Positions 7,701-14,009 of a stretch of 14,009 bases of DNA are shown here, one piece after another (the stretch's first letter is position 1; every line of letters starts with the position of its first letter). The notes under the pieces are model-generated. The model was not told the origin of the DNA. It saw only the letters and a list, made by a program, of their open reading frames with translations, and ran no database searches. Position numbers and translations under genes: made by a program. Source of the DNA: Betaproteobacteria bacterium (GTDB lineage: Bacteria > Pseudomonadota > Gammaproteobacteria > Burkholderiales > Casimicrobiaceae); contig VBDA01000437.1 in assembly GCA_005883655.1 (NCBI GenBank), positions 2,172 through 16,180 of the forward strand, in the 5' to 3' direction.

Positions 7701-7706
7701 CATAAT
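7701..7706 (+). promoter_or_regulatory. Possible −10 box of the DUF4124 gene
   Basis: CATAAT matches the −10 consensus at five of six positions and lies 22 bases before the ATG at 7729. No good −35 stands at the proper distance; a TTGAC further upstream (about 7669) is too far away. The 149-base gap from 7580 to 7728 must hold promoters for both divergent genes, so a promoter here is expected, but this precise site is only a candidate. Confidence 0.3.
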
Positions 7707-7728
7707 TCTTGCTTAATCGGGCCCCCGA

Positions 7729-8202
7729 ATGAAGCTGCATACCGCCTTTATCTTTGCCGCCGGCTTTGGCGCTTTCCTCGCCTTAGCGTCGACCACATCC
7801 CACGCGATTCTCTACAAGTGGATCGACGACAATGGGCGCGTGGTCTACGGCGACCAGCCGCCGCCGGGCGCGAAACCCGAAAAGCTCAATGCCAGCCTGG
7901 GCCCCGCCGATCCGAACGCGGTGCGAGACATGGCGACCAAGGACGCGGAGATCAAAAAGCGCCAGCAGCAACGCGCGGACGAGGCGTCCAAGACGGCGAA
8001 GGACGACTTCGACGGCAAGAAGAAACTCGATCAGTTGCAGGCGCGCGGCAGGATCAAGACGCTGCGCAACGACGTGGCCGTGTACAGGTATAACGAAAAG
8101 GGCGAGAAAGTTTTCTACGAGGCGGCGGATCGCGAACGGGCTGTCGCCGACAACCAGAAGCTAATGCGCGACCTGAACTGCCCGGTGTTGCCCACGACGT
8201 AA
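7729..8202 (+). CDS. DUF4124 domain-containing exported protein
   Basis: A 157-residue protein with a clear Sec signal peptide: a short charged start, a hydrophobic core at 5–21, and likely cleavage after SHA at residue 26. Immediately after the cleavage site comes the DUF4124 signature ILYKWIDDNGRVVYGDQPPP (27–46), a small beta-rich domain common in proteobacterial periplasmic proteins and of unknown function. The rest (about 65–130) is charged and probably helical, rich in Lys, Arg, Gln and Asp. The C-terminal region holds one Cys, in RDLNCPVL. It should act in the periplasm. It is divergent from guaB and converges on ppiD 60 bases away, so it is likely a single-gene transcript. The start is fixed by the signal peptide, although no strong Shine–Dalgarno sequence is seen. 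Confidence 0.88.
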   Translation: MKLHTAFIFAAGFGAFLALASTTSHAILYKWIDDNGRVVYGDQPPPGAKPEKLNASLGPADPNAVRDMATKDAEIKKRQQQRADEASKTAKDDFDGKKKLDQLQARGRIKTLRNDVAVYRYNEKGEKVFYEAADRERAVADNQKLMRDLNCPVLPTT

Positions 8203-8231
8203 GCGCCCGGGTCCCGCTTGAACTGACCTAC

Positions 8232-8256
8232 CGGCGGCGCGGACGTCCAGCCGCCG
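8232..8256. terminator. Hairpin between convergent DUF4124 gene and ppiD
   Basis: CGGCGGC at 8232–8238 pairs with GCCGCCG at 8250–8256. The loop contains the smaller palindrome GGACGTCC (8241–8248), so a longer two-part stem can form. It sits in the 60-base gap between two converging stops, where a shared terminator is expected. Neither strand has a clean T run directly after the stem (the plus strand has TTTCTTTT about ten bases later), so termination activity is uncertain. Confidence 0.4.
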
Positions 8257-8262
8257 ATAAGA

Positions 8263-10161
8263 TCATTTCTTTTCCAGGTTGGCCTGATTGATCGTGACGT
8301 CGGCTTTGGTCTTCAGGCTGGCAAGGTAGGCATTGAACAGCTCGTGCCCGACCTGGTCCCCGACACGATTGTTGAATGCCTTGAGCCGCTCCGGATCCGG
8401 CGCCGGCGCTGTCACCACCTGAGTCACCTTGTAGACCGAAAACGAACCGCGCTCGGCGGGAGCGCTGACGTATGCCGGCAGCTTGCTCGCATTGGCCTGA
8501 AAAATCTTGATCAGGGCGTCGGGCGGAAATCCGGGCTGCGCCTGATTTCGGGTCAGGGTCACCGGCTTGCCGAACGATAGGCCGGCGTCCTTGCCCTGTT
8601 CCAGCAGCGCCAATTTTTCCTTTGCCGTTTTTTGCGCGAGCTCGCTCGCCGCGTTGCGCTCGAGCTGCCGGCGGATGTCGACTTTAACGTCATCGAACGT
8701 CCGCGTCGTGGCCGGCTTGTAGTCGATGACCCTGGCTGCCATTAGCGTATTCGGCGCGACCTCCAGCGCCTCGGTGTTGCGTTTCGCCTGCAGCGATTCG
8801 GCACTGAATACCGTCTGCACGAACTTGGGACTGTTCTGCGCCAGCGCCTGAACTTGCGCGCGGGTGAGCATCGGGGTCGTCTTCACTTCCAGGTTGAGCC
8901 CTTTGGCCGCCGCCTGAAGCGAATCCGCCTGCTCGTAAACCAGATTTTGAAACTGATCGGCGGCTTCGACGAATTTCCTGGTCGCCTTCTGCCGCTTGAG
9001 ATCCTGTTCGATTTGGGGCTTCGCCTCGTCGAGGCTCTGCGTCTTACCTGGCTTGACGGCGGTGATGCGGATGATGTGCCATCCGAAATCGGTCTGCACC
9101 GGTCCGACGATGTCCCCCTGCTTGCCGGAAAAAACTGCATCTTCGAACGGCTTGACCATTGAACCGTCGCGCGCAAACGAGCCCAAGTCGCCGCCTTGAC
9201 CGGCCGAACCCGGATCTTGTGAATTCTGCTTGGCAAGCTCGGCGAACTTGGCCGGCGTCTTACGCGCACTCGTAGCGAGCGCTTCGGCCTTTTGCTTGGC
9301 CGCGGCCTTGTCGGCGTCGGTGGCATCGGGTTTGACCGCGATCAGAATATGGCTCGCCTGGCGCTCTTCGGCCTTGGTGTATTGCTTGACGTTGTCGTCG
9401 TACTGCTTCTTCACTTCCGCCGGGTCGACCGTGATCTGCCCCATGAGCGAGTCCGGCGTCAGCACAAGGTATTCGATCTTCACCTCGTCTGGAACTTGGA
9501 ACACGCCCTGATTGGCATCGTAGAAAGCCCTGACCGCGGCATCGTCGATCTTGACTTCCTTGAGATAGGCGTCGGCCGGCACCGTCGCGACCGCGACTTG
9601 CCGCTGCTGATCGAGCAGGGCCAGGTAGCGCTGGACATTGCTCATTGCCGTGATGTTGCCGTTGGCAATAGGCTCCTGCAACGGCGCGACCGTCAGTTCC
9701 TGCCGCACACGCTGCTCGAACGCCAGCGGTGTCATGTTTTGCGAGATGAGAAGCTGCTCGTATCGAGCACGCGAAAATTTTCCGTCTTCCTGAAACGGCG
9801 CCAGCTCGCCGATGAATTGCGCTAGCTGCGCGTCGGAAACGCGCAGATTACCGCGACGGACTTGCTGCTGGAGCACCCGCTGCCCGATAAGCTGCTCGAG
9901 CATGGAATAGCGGACCTCCGGATTGCTGAACACGGTTGGATCGTAGTCCTTGCCGGCCGACTGGCGCATCCGATCCTGCTGATCGCTGATCGCGTTCGCG
10001 AATTCGGCCTGGCTGATCGTCTCGCCCCCGACGCGGGCGATTTCGCTGGCTGAGCCACCGCCGCGAAAGTAATAATCAACGCCGAAGAATGCGAACGGCA
10101 GAGTGATAAGCGCCAGAATGACCTGGACCATGCGCTTCTTGCGGTAAACGAAATCAAACAT
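8263..10161 (-). CDS. ppiD: Peptidylprolyl isomerase / periplasmic folding chaperone PpiD (SurA_N domain)
   Basis: A 632-residue inner-membrane-anchored periplasmic folding factor that works near the Sec translocon exit on newly exported proteins. A short positively charged N-terminus (YRKKR) is followed by one membrane helix at about 11–32. The SurA_N-type chaperone region covers roughly 37–250. A PpiC/parvulin domain lies at about 266–370, recognised by RQASHILIAV, KFAELAKQNSQDPGS, GGDLGSFARDGSMVKPFEDAVF and DFGWHIIRI. A C-terminal helical and second chaperone-like region ends in NLEKK. Length and layout match the E. coli protein (623 residues). Unlike E. coli PpiD, whose parvulin domain is considered inactive, this domain keeps most of the usual parvulin motifs; whether it is active is not shown by sequence alone. 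It lies behind the tRNA terminator, so it needs its own promoter. Confidence 0.93.
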   Translation of the reverse strand: MFDFVYRKKRMVQVILALITLPFAFFGVDYYFRGGGSASEIARVGGETISQAEFANAISDQQDRMRQSAGKDYDPTVFSNPEVRYSMLEQLIGQRVLQQQVRRGNLRVSDAQLAQFIGELAPFQEDGKFSRARYEQLLISQNMTPLAFEQRVRQELTVAPLQEPIANGNITAMSNVQRYLALLDQQRQVAVATVPADAYLKEVKIDDAAVRAFYDANQGVFQVPDEVKIEYLVLTPDSLMGQITVDPAEVKKQYDDNVKQYTKAEERQASHILIAVKPDATDADKAAAKQKAEALATSARKTPAKFAELAKQNSQDPGSAGQGGDLGSFARDGSMVKPFEDAVFSGKQGDIVGPVQTDFGWHIIRITAVKPGKTQSLDEAKPQIEQDLKRQKATRKFVEAADQFQNLVYEQADSLQAAAKGLNLEVKTTPMLTRAQVQALAQNSPKFVQTVFSAESLQAKRNTEALEVAPNTLMAARVIDYKPATTRTFDDVKVDIRRQLERNAASELAQKTAKEKLALLEQGKDAGLSFGKPVTLTRNQAQPGFPPDALIKIFQANASKLPAYVSAPAERGSFSVYKVTQVVTAPAPDPERLKAFNNRVGDQVGHELFNAYLASLKTKADVTINQANLEKK

Positions 10162-10184
10162 GACGGAAACGATTGCCTTGTAGC

Positions 10185-10200
10185 GCCGAATTTATTCGGC
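10185..10200. repeat. Inverted repeat upstream of ppiD
   Basis: GCCGAAT and ATTCGGC are separated by two bases, giving a 16-base near-palindrome 24 bases before the ppiD ATG. It lies between the tRNA terminator and ppiD, where the ppiD promoter must be. I could not identify a convincing −10/−35 pair around it. It could be an operator, a leader hairpin or chance. Confidence 0.55.
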
Positions 10201-10251
10201 CATTGTGCCCAAGAACCGGGGCCGGCGCGAAATGACATTCCATTTCACGGT

Positions 10252-10278
10252 AAAAAGGGCGAACTCGCGTTCGCCCTT
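10252..10278 (-). terminator. Rho-independent terminator after the tRNA pair
   Basis: On the minus strand AAGGGCGAAC and GTTCGCCCTT form a perfect 10-base stem around a GCGA tetraloop (10255–10278), followed by a run of T residues. It begins 10 bases beyond the 3' end of tRNA-Asp and should end the tRNA transcript. It separates the tRNAs from ppiD. Confidence 0.9.
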
Positions 10279-10288
10279 GGATCAATGT

Positions 10289-10365
10289 TGGCGGAGTGGA
10301 CGGGACTCGAACCCGCGACCCCCGGCGTGACAGGCCGGTATTCTAACCAACTGAACTACCACTCC
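10289..10365 (-). tRNA. tRNA-Asp (anticodon GUC)
   Basis: A 77-base cloverleaf with encoded CCA. The acceptor stem GGAGTGG pairs with CCACTCC and the discriminator is G. The D-arm is GTTCAGTTGGTTAGAAT, the anticodon loop contains CTGTCAC with GTC as anticodon between CCGGC and GCCGG arms, and the T-arm GCGGGTTCGAGTCCCGT is canonical. It lies 9 bases after tRNA-Val on the same transcript and before a clear terminator. Confidence 0.97.
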
Positions 10366-10374
10366 CGGATCTGC

Positions 10375-10450
10375 TGGTGGGTGCTGAGAGGCTCGAACTC
10401 CCGACATTCGCCTTGTAAGGGCGACGCTCTACCAACTGAGCTAAGCACCC
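10375..10450 (-). tRNA. tRNA-Val (anticodon UAC)
   Basis: A 76-base cloverleaf with encoded CCA. The acceptor stem GGGTGCT pairs with AGCACCC and the discriminator is A. The D-arm is AGCTCAGTTGGTAGAGC. The anticodon stem TCGCC/GGCGA closes the loop CTTACAA (anticodon TAC), and the T-loop contains GTTCGAGCC. It is the first of two tRNAs downstream of hupB; a promoter of its own is not evident, so it may share the hupB transcript. Confidence 0.97.
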
Positions 10451-10451
10451 G

Positions 10452-10469
10452 CGTCGGCGCCGTCGGCGC
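10452..10469. repeat. 9-base perfect tandem repeat next to tRNA-Val
   Basis: CGTCGGCGC is repeated twice without a gap, starting two bases beyond the 5' end of tRNA-Val on the upstream side. The GC-rich block lies in the 126-base gap between hupB and the tRNA. It could be part of the 5' leader or chance duplication. No clear terminator for hupB is visible in this gap. Confidence 0.6.
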
Positions 10470-10576
10470 GTGTTTCCTAATCCAAAATGCGGAGTTGCGG
10501 CCCGCGGCAGTCCTGCTCATCTTCCGACGCGTTTGTTGCCAATCCAAGTGAGCGAGCCTGCACGCGCAAAAGCTGA

Positions 10577-10849
10577 TTAGTTTACCGAATCCTTGAGAGC
10601 TTTGCCAGCGCGGAACTTCGGCACCTTGGCCGCCTTGATCTTGATCGCAGCACCGGTGCGTGGGTTGCGGCCCTGCCGCGCCGTGCGCTTGCCCACGTAG
10701 AACGAACCAAAACCGACCAGCGTGACGATGTCGCCCTTCTTGAGCGAATTCTTGATCGAGTTTACCGTCGCATCGAGCGCCCGCCCCGCCGCAGCCTTTG
10801 AAATGTCCGCGTGCTTGGCAATGGCATCGATCAGTTCCGATTTGTTCAC
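10577..10849 (-). CDS. hupB: DNA-binding protein HU-beta
   Basis: A 90-residue nucleoid protein that binds and bends DNA non-specifically as a dimer. It shows the whole bacterial HU signature: the N-terminal helices (NKSELIDAIAKHADIS), GFGSFYVGKR at 46–55, and the DNA-binding arm with RNPRTG at 61–66, where Pro63 is the intercalating residue, ending KAAKVPKFRAGKALKD. Asn at position 2 and the lack of a C-terminal extension favour HU over IHF. It starts with GTG at 10849, unusual for such a highly made protein, but AGGGG six bases upstream supports it. It lies between lon and the tRNAs, the classic clpX–lon–hupB–ppiD order, and has its own promoter. Confidence 0.97.
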   Translation of the reverse strand: MNKSELIDAIAKHADISKAAAGRALDATVNSIKNSLKKGDIVTLVGFGSFYVGKRTARQGRNPRTGAAIKIKAAKVPKFRAGKALKDSVN

Positions 10850-10885
10850 GAATGGCCCCTTTGAATACTGGATGGAGACGTGGCA

Positions 10886-10899
10886 CTCACGTGCGTGAG
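10886..10899. repeat. Inverted repeat in the hupB leader
   Basis: CTCACG and CGTGAG flank two bases, giving a 14-base inverted repeat about 40 bases before the hupB GTG, inside the predicted 5' untranslated leader. It could form a short RNA stem or serve as a protein site. Confidence 0.5.
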
Positions 10900-10915
10900 A
10901 CGCGCGACGGATTCG

Positions 10916-10927
10916 ATCTCCGGAGAT
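10916..10927. promoter_or_regulatory. 12-base palindrome at the predicted hupB start site
   Basis: ATCTCCGGAGAT is a perfect palindrome lying two bases downstream of the hupB −10 box, covering the expected transcription start. This is a typical place for a repressor operator, but I do not recognise the binding protein. Confidence 0.4.
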
Positions 10928-10929
10928 AC

Positions 10930-10959
10930 TTTATAGCAAGAAAGCCCGGCGATGTGCAA
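10930..10959 (-). promoter_or_regulatory. Extended −10 promoter of hupB
   Basis: On the minus strand the −10 is TATAAA (10930–10935), directly preceded by TGC (10936–10938), the extended −10 pattern TGn. A weak −35, TTGCAC (10954–10959), stands 18 bases upstream. The predicted start is near 10923, giving a leader of about 75 bases with AGGGG as ribosome binding site. It lies in the lon–hupB gap. Confidence 0.7.
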
Positions 10960-10989
10960 CGCCCGTTGGCGCCACTCGAGATAACGCGC

Positions 10990-13431
10990 CTAGTGTTTGA
11001 TGACCAGGGCCGGCGCGTCGACCGGTGGCGCAGCGGGCACCGCGGCAGTTTCTGCGGGAGTGTCCTCGATCGGCGCAGGCTGCCGCTCGAGAGCGTACTG
11101 AAGCACCTGCTCGATCCAGCGCACCGGATGTATTTCGAGGCGATTCTTGATTTCGTCGCCGATCTCTACCAAGTCCTTGACGTTCTCCTCGGGGATCAGA
11201 ACCTGCCTGATGCCACCGCGTCCCGCCGCGAGCAATTTCTCCTTGAGACCGCCGATCGGGAGCACTTCGCCGCGCAGCGTGATTTCGCCTGTCATCGCGA
11301 CGTCCGCGCGCACCGGAATGCCGGTCAGTATCGACACGATCGCCGTGCAGATGGCCGTGCCGGCGCTCGGCCCGTCCTTGGGCGTGGCACCCTCGGGCAG
11401 GTGAATGTGCAGGTCGGTCTTCTGGTAGAAGTCCGCCGCGACACCGAGTTGTTTGGAACGATGGCGTACCACCGACAGCGCAGCCGCGATCGACTCATTC
11501 ATGACTTCGCCGAGCTTGCCTGTAGTGGTGGTCTTGCCCTTGCCCGGCAGCGCCACCGCTTCGATGGTCAGCAGATCGCCGCCGACTTCGGTCCAGGCGA
11601 GTCCGGTAACTTGTCCGACTTGGTTCTTTTTCTCGGCAATGCCGTAGGTGTAGCGGCGCACACCGAGATATTTGTCGAGATTCTTGGCGCTGACCTCGAC
11701 CGGGCTTTTGGCGGCACGGGTCTTGCCCTCGCTCGCCTTGAGCAGCAGCGCCTTGACCACCTTGCGGCAGATCTTGGACACGTCGCGTTCGAGCGCCCGG
11801 ACCCCCGCTTCGCGCGTGTAGTAGCGCGTGATGTCGCGCAGCGCCGAGTCGGCGATGTGCAGCTCGTTTGTCTTGAGTCCGTTGTTCTTCGTCTGCTTCG
11901 GAACCAGATACTGCTTCGCGATGGCGACCTTCTCATCCTCGGTGTAGCCCGAGAGACGAATCACTTCCATCCGGTCGAGCAGCGGCGCCGGGATATTGAG
12001 TGTGTTCGCAGTGGCGACGAACATCACGTCCGAGAGATCGAATTCGACCTCGACGTAATGATCGACGAAGGTGTTGTTCTGTTCGGGGTCGAGCACTTCC
12101 AGCAGCGCCGAGGACGGATCGCCGCGGAAATCCATGCCCATTTTGTCGACTTCGTCGAGCAGGAACAGCGGATTCCGGACCCCGACCTTGGTCATGTTCT
12201 GCAGGATCTTGCCGGGCATCGAGCCGATATAAGTACGACGGTGGCCCCGGATCTCGGCCTCATCGCGCACGCCGCCCAATGACATGCGCACGAACTTGCG
12301 GTTGGTCGCCCGCGCGATCGACTGTCCGAGCGAGGTCTTGCCGACGCCCGGCGCGCCGACCAGGCAGAGGATCGGCGCCTTGAGCTTGTCGACGCGCTGC
12401 TGCACGGCGAGATACTCGACGATGCGTTCCTTGACCTTCTCCAGCCCGTAGTGGTCCGCGTCGAGGACCTTGACCGCGTTCGACAGATCCTTGTTGATCT
12501 TGCTCTTCTTCTTCCACGGCAGACCAAGCAGCGTGTCGATGAAGTTGCGCACGACCGTTGCTTCCGCCGACATGGGCGACATCATCTTCAGCTTCTTGAG
12601 CTCGGTCATGGCCTTGGCTTCCGCCTCCTTCGACATCTTGGCGGCCTTGACCTTCTTTTCCATTTCGTCGAGATCGGCGTTGTCGTCGCCCTCGCCGAGC
12701 TCCTTCTGAATCGCCTTGACCTGCTCGTTCAGGTAGTACTCGCGCTGGCTCTTTTCCATCTGCCGCTTGACGCGGCCCCGAATCCGCTTCTCCACCTGAA
12801 GGATGTCGACCTCGCCTTCGAGGAGGCCCAGCAGGTGCTCGAGCCGCTTGCCGACGTCCTGCATCTCGAGGATCTCCTGCTTCTGCTCGAGCTTCAACGG
12901 CAGGTGCGCGGCGATCGCATCGGCAAGGCGGCCGCCGTCGTCGATGCCCGACATCGAAGTCAGGATCTCCGGCGGGATTTTCTTGTTCAGCTTGACGTAT
13001 TGATCGAACTGGCCGAGCAGCGCACGACGCATCGCTTCGATCTCGTGCGCGCCGCTTTCCGACGCGGCGAGCAGCGTTGCGTCGGCGGAAAGGTATTCGC
13101 CGACGTCATCGACGCTCACGATGCGCGCCCGCTGGGTGCCTTCGACCAGCACCTTCACGGTGCCATCGGGGAGCTTCAGCATTTGCAGCACGGTTGCGAC
13201 ACTGCCGATGTCGTAGAGATCTTCCGCGGATGGCTCGTCCTTTGCGGCAGACTTCTGCGCGACGAGCAGAATGTGCTTCCCCGTTTCCATCGCCACGTCG
13301 AGCGCCTTGATCGACTTCGGACGCCCGACGAACAGCGGAATCACCATGTGTGGAAACACGACGACATCCCGCAATGGCAGCAGCGGGAAAGGCGTCAGCG
13401 CGGAGGTTAGCGTAGGTAGATCGTTGCCCAT
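10990..13431 (-). CDS. lon: ATP-dependent endopeptidase Lon (LonA)
   Basis: This hexameric cytoplasmic AAA+ protease degrades misfolded and regulatory proteins. The 813 residues contain an N-terminal substrate-binding LON domain (about 13–205, starting FPLLPLRDVVVFPHMVIPLF), a coiled-coil linker (about 225–285), and Walker A GAPGVGKTS at 359–367. Walker B is FLLDEVDKM (423–431), followed by the sensor segment ATANTLNIPAPLLDR. The S16 protease domain has nucleophile Ser689 in KDGPSAG and Lys732 in GGLKEK, spaced exactly as Ser679 and Lys722 in E. coli. The linker has an extra Lys/Glu-rich stretch near 246–285 (GDDNADLDEMEKKVKAA). It begins with ATG at 13431. The last 35 residues are Ala/Pro-rich and unconserved. 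It lies downstream of clpX with a 185-base gap that carries a sigma32-like promoter. Confidence 0.98.
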   Translation of the reverse strand: MGNDLPTLTSALTPFPLLPLRDVVVFPHMVIPLFVGRPKSIKALDVAMETGKHILLVAQKSAAKDEPSAEDLYDIGSVATVLQMLKLPDGTVKVLVEGTQRARIVSVDDVGEYLSADATLLAASESGAHEIEAMRRALLGQFDQYVKLNKKIPPEILTSMSGIDDGGRLADAIAAHLPLKLEQKQEILEMQDVGKRLEHLLGLLEGEVDILQVEKRIRGRVKRQMEKSQREYYLNEQVKAIQKELGEGDDNADLDEMEKKVKAAKMSKEAEAKAMTELKKLKMMSPMSAEATVVRNFIDTLLGLPWKKKSKINKDLSNAVKVLDADHYGLEKVKERIVEYLAVQQRVDKLKAPILCLVGAPGVGKTSLGQSIARATNRKFVRMSLGGVRDEAEIRGHRRTYIGSMPGKILQNMTKVGVRNPLFLLDEVDKMGMDFRGDPSSALLEVLDPEQNNTFVDHYVEVEFDLSDVMFVATANTLNIPAPLLDRMEVIRLSGYTEDEKVAIAKQYLVPKQTKNNGLKTNELHIADSALRDITRYYTREAGVRALERDVSKICRKVVKALLLKASEGKTRAAKSPVEVSAKNLDKYLGVRRYTYGIAEKKNQVGQVTGLAWTEVGGDLLTIEAVALPGKGKTTTTGKLGEVMNESIAAALSVVRHRSKQLGVAADFYQKTDLHIHLPEGATPKDGPSAGTAICTAIVSILTGIPVRADVAMTGEITLRGEVLPIGGLKEKLLAAGRGGIRQVLIPEENVKDLVEIGDEIKNRLEIHPVRWIEQVLQYALERQPAPIEDTPAETAAVPAAPPVDAPALVIKH

Positions 13432-13440
13432 AGCGGTTCA

Positions 13441-13470
13441 GTATCCCTCAAAGTCCCACATTGTCCCTCA
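13441..13470 (-). repeat. Three 10-base near-repeats in the lon leader
   Basis: Read on the minus strand, three consecutive decamers TGAGGGACAA, TGTGGGACTT and TGAGGGATAC end nine bases before the lon ATG. Each keeps the core TG[AT]GGGA at the same place. Their period is one DNA helical turn and each carries a purine-rich Shine–Dalgarno-like core. They lie inside the mRNA leader predicted from the sigma32-like promoter. Confidence 0.75.
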
Positions 13471-13502
13471 TTTACTACTAAAGGATGGACGCGGGTAAGG
13501 CG

Positions 13503-13532
13503 AAGGTGGGGTCGACCAACGGCCTCTTCAAG
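13503..13532 (-). promoter_or_regulatory. Heat-shock (sigma32-like) promoter of lon
   Basis: On the minus strand CTTGAA (13527–13532) is followed 15 bases later by CCCCACCTT (13503–13511). The sigma32 consensus is CTTGAA, a 13–17-base spacer, then CCCCATNTA, so both elements and the spacing fit. lon is a classic sigma32 target. Predicted transcription starts near 13495, leaving a leader of about 65 bases. Confidence 0.75.
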
Positions 13533-13583
13533 CCGTCCGGCCACGCGGCTAGCGCGCGGGATATACCCCTTCTTCCGTATGTC

Positions 13584-13606
13584 TCGGCGCGCCAATCTCG
13601 CGCCGA
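13584..13606. other. Hairpin downstream of clpX
   Basis: TCGGCGCG (13584–13591) and CGCGCCGA (13599–13606) form a perfect 8-base stem with a 7-base loop, 10 bases after the clpX stop on the minus strand. No T run follows, so it is not a standard intrinsic terminator. It could protect the 3' end of the clpX message or weaken read-through into lon. Confidence 0.45.
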
Positions 13607-13616
13607 CCGTGACAGA

Positions 13617-14009
13617 TTACGAATGAGCCGCCGCGACCTTGGGCGACTCGGCGAACATCAACAGTGGCTTGCCGTCGTTGGCAATTGTCGCTTCGTCGAC
13701 GACGACACGCGAAAGGTTGGTCTGCGACGGCAGGTCATACATTACGTCGAGCAATACCTGTTCTAGTATCGAGCGCAGACCCCGCGCACCGGTCTTGCGT
13801 GCGAGCGCCTTGCTGGCGATGGCGCGCAACGCCGGTTCCCTGACCTCGAGCTCGACGCCTTCCATGCGAAACATCTTGTGGTACTGCTTGATCAGCGCAT
13901 TCTTCGGCTCGACCAAAATCTGAATCAGTGCCGCGTCGTCGAGCTCTTCCAGCGTCGCGACGACCGGCAGGCGGCCGACGAACTCCGGAATCAAACCGAA
14001 CTTGATCAG
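13617..14009 (-). CDS. clpX: ATP-dependent Clp protease ATP-binding subunit ClpX (C-terminal part, cut by window edge)
   Basis: The last 130 codons of ClpX, the AAA+ unfoldase that feeds substrates to ClpP. The frame is open to the window end; the visible part begins LIKFGLIPEFVGRLPVVATL, the conserved stretch ahead of the small AAA+ subdomain. Further along, EPKNALIKQY and the sensor-2 motif TGARGLRSILE (with its arginine) are intact. The C-terminus after YDLPS is variable and ends AAAHS before TAA at 13617–13619. The Walker motifs and the zinc-binding domain lie beyond the window. It precedes lon on the same strand, as in E. coli and most proteobacteria. Confidence 0.97.
   Translation of the reverse strand: MIKFGLIPEFVGRLPVVATLEELDDAALIQILVEPKNALIKQYHKMFRMEGVELEVREPALRAIASKALARKTGARGLRSILEQVLLDVMYDLPSQTNLSRVVVDEATIANDGKPLLMFAESPKVAAAHS

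Noticed and set aside
7580..7728. Possible purine-sensing riboswitch upstream of guaB
   Set aside because: The promoter places the start about 20 bases before the ATG, leaving no room for an aptamer, and no purine-aptamer core was seen.
10285..10551. Plus-strand open frame over the tRNA region (peptide with WTGLEPATPGV and RGSNSRHSP)
   Set aside because: It is the reverse complement of the two tRNA genes. This is a well-known false protein family in databases, produced by antisense reading of tRNA clusters.
10798..12282. 494-codon plus-strand open frame antisense to lon and hupB
   Set aside because: It lies opposite well-conserved genes. Its composition (rich in Arg, His, Asp, Leu) is what antisense of a high-GC gene gives, and no family motif is seen.
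12451..13410. 319-codon plus-strand open frame antisense to the N-terminal half of lon
   Set aside because: Same antisense artefact; Leu/Asp/Arg-rich with no domain.
1..14009. Mobile elements, CRISPR arrays, prophage or defence genes
   Set aside because: No transposase, integrase, spaced repeat array or recognised defence gene is present. The two tRNA genes have no integrase nearby and no evident attachment-site duplication.

Overview
The window is high-GC bacterial chromosome with the gene order and protein types of a betaproteobacterium. The lineage signs are the string clpX–lon–hupB–tRNA-Val–tRNA-Asp–ppiD, a guaB…guaA–ridA–tadA–ldcA cluster, and a DUF4936/NRDE pair. It is essentially core genome: I see no phage, insertion sequence, CRISPR array, toxin–antitoxin pair or defence island. 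Almost every base is in a gene, and the longest gap is about 185 bases, upstream of lon.

Left part (1–1274, + strand): the end of an unidentified gene overlaps a DUF4936 gene. It is followed by an NRDE-family (TANGO2-like) gene whose reading frame is broken in the middle, while both ends remain recognisable. Middle-left (1300–7579, − strand): a tightly packed operon reads guaB, a TCR/Tet-type MFS transporter, guaA, a RidA-family protein, tadA, ldcA. guaB has a strong sigma70-type promoter with a perfect TATAAT. It makes XMP from IMP and guaA makes GMP from XMP, so this is the guanine nucleotide branch, unusually with a transporter gene between the two enzymes. The genes behind guaA abut or overlap, which suggests translational coupling.

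Centre (7729–8202, + strand): a small exported DUF4124 protein is divergent from guaB and convergent with ppiD. Right part (8263–14009, − strand): a protein quality-control locus reads clpX (C-terminal part only), lon with a good heat-shock (sigma32-like) promoter, hupB with an extended −10 promoter, tRNA-Val(UAC), tRNA-Asp(GUC) with a clear intrinsic terminator, and ppiD. ClpX and Lon are ATP-dependent proteolysis components, PpiD is a periplasmic folding factor anchored in the inner membrane, and HU compacts DNA.

Points worth a second look are small in scale. They are the transporter inside guaBA, a RidA-like protein lacking the catalytic arginine, a tandem in-frame duplication plus an insertion in GuaA, three 10-base repeats in the lon leader, a palindrome at the predicted hupB start site, and the broken NRDE gene. 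I found no convincing new multi-gene system.
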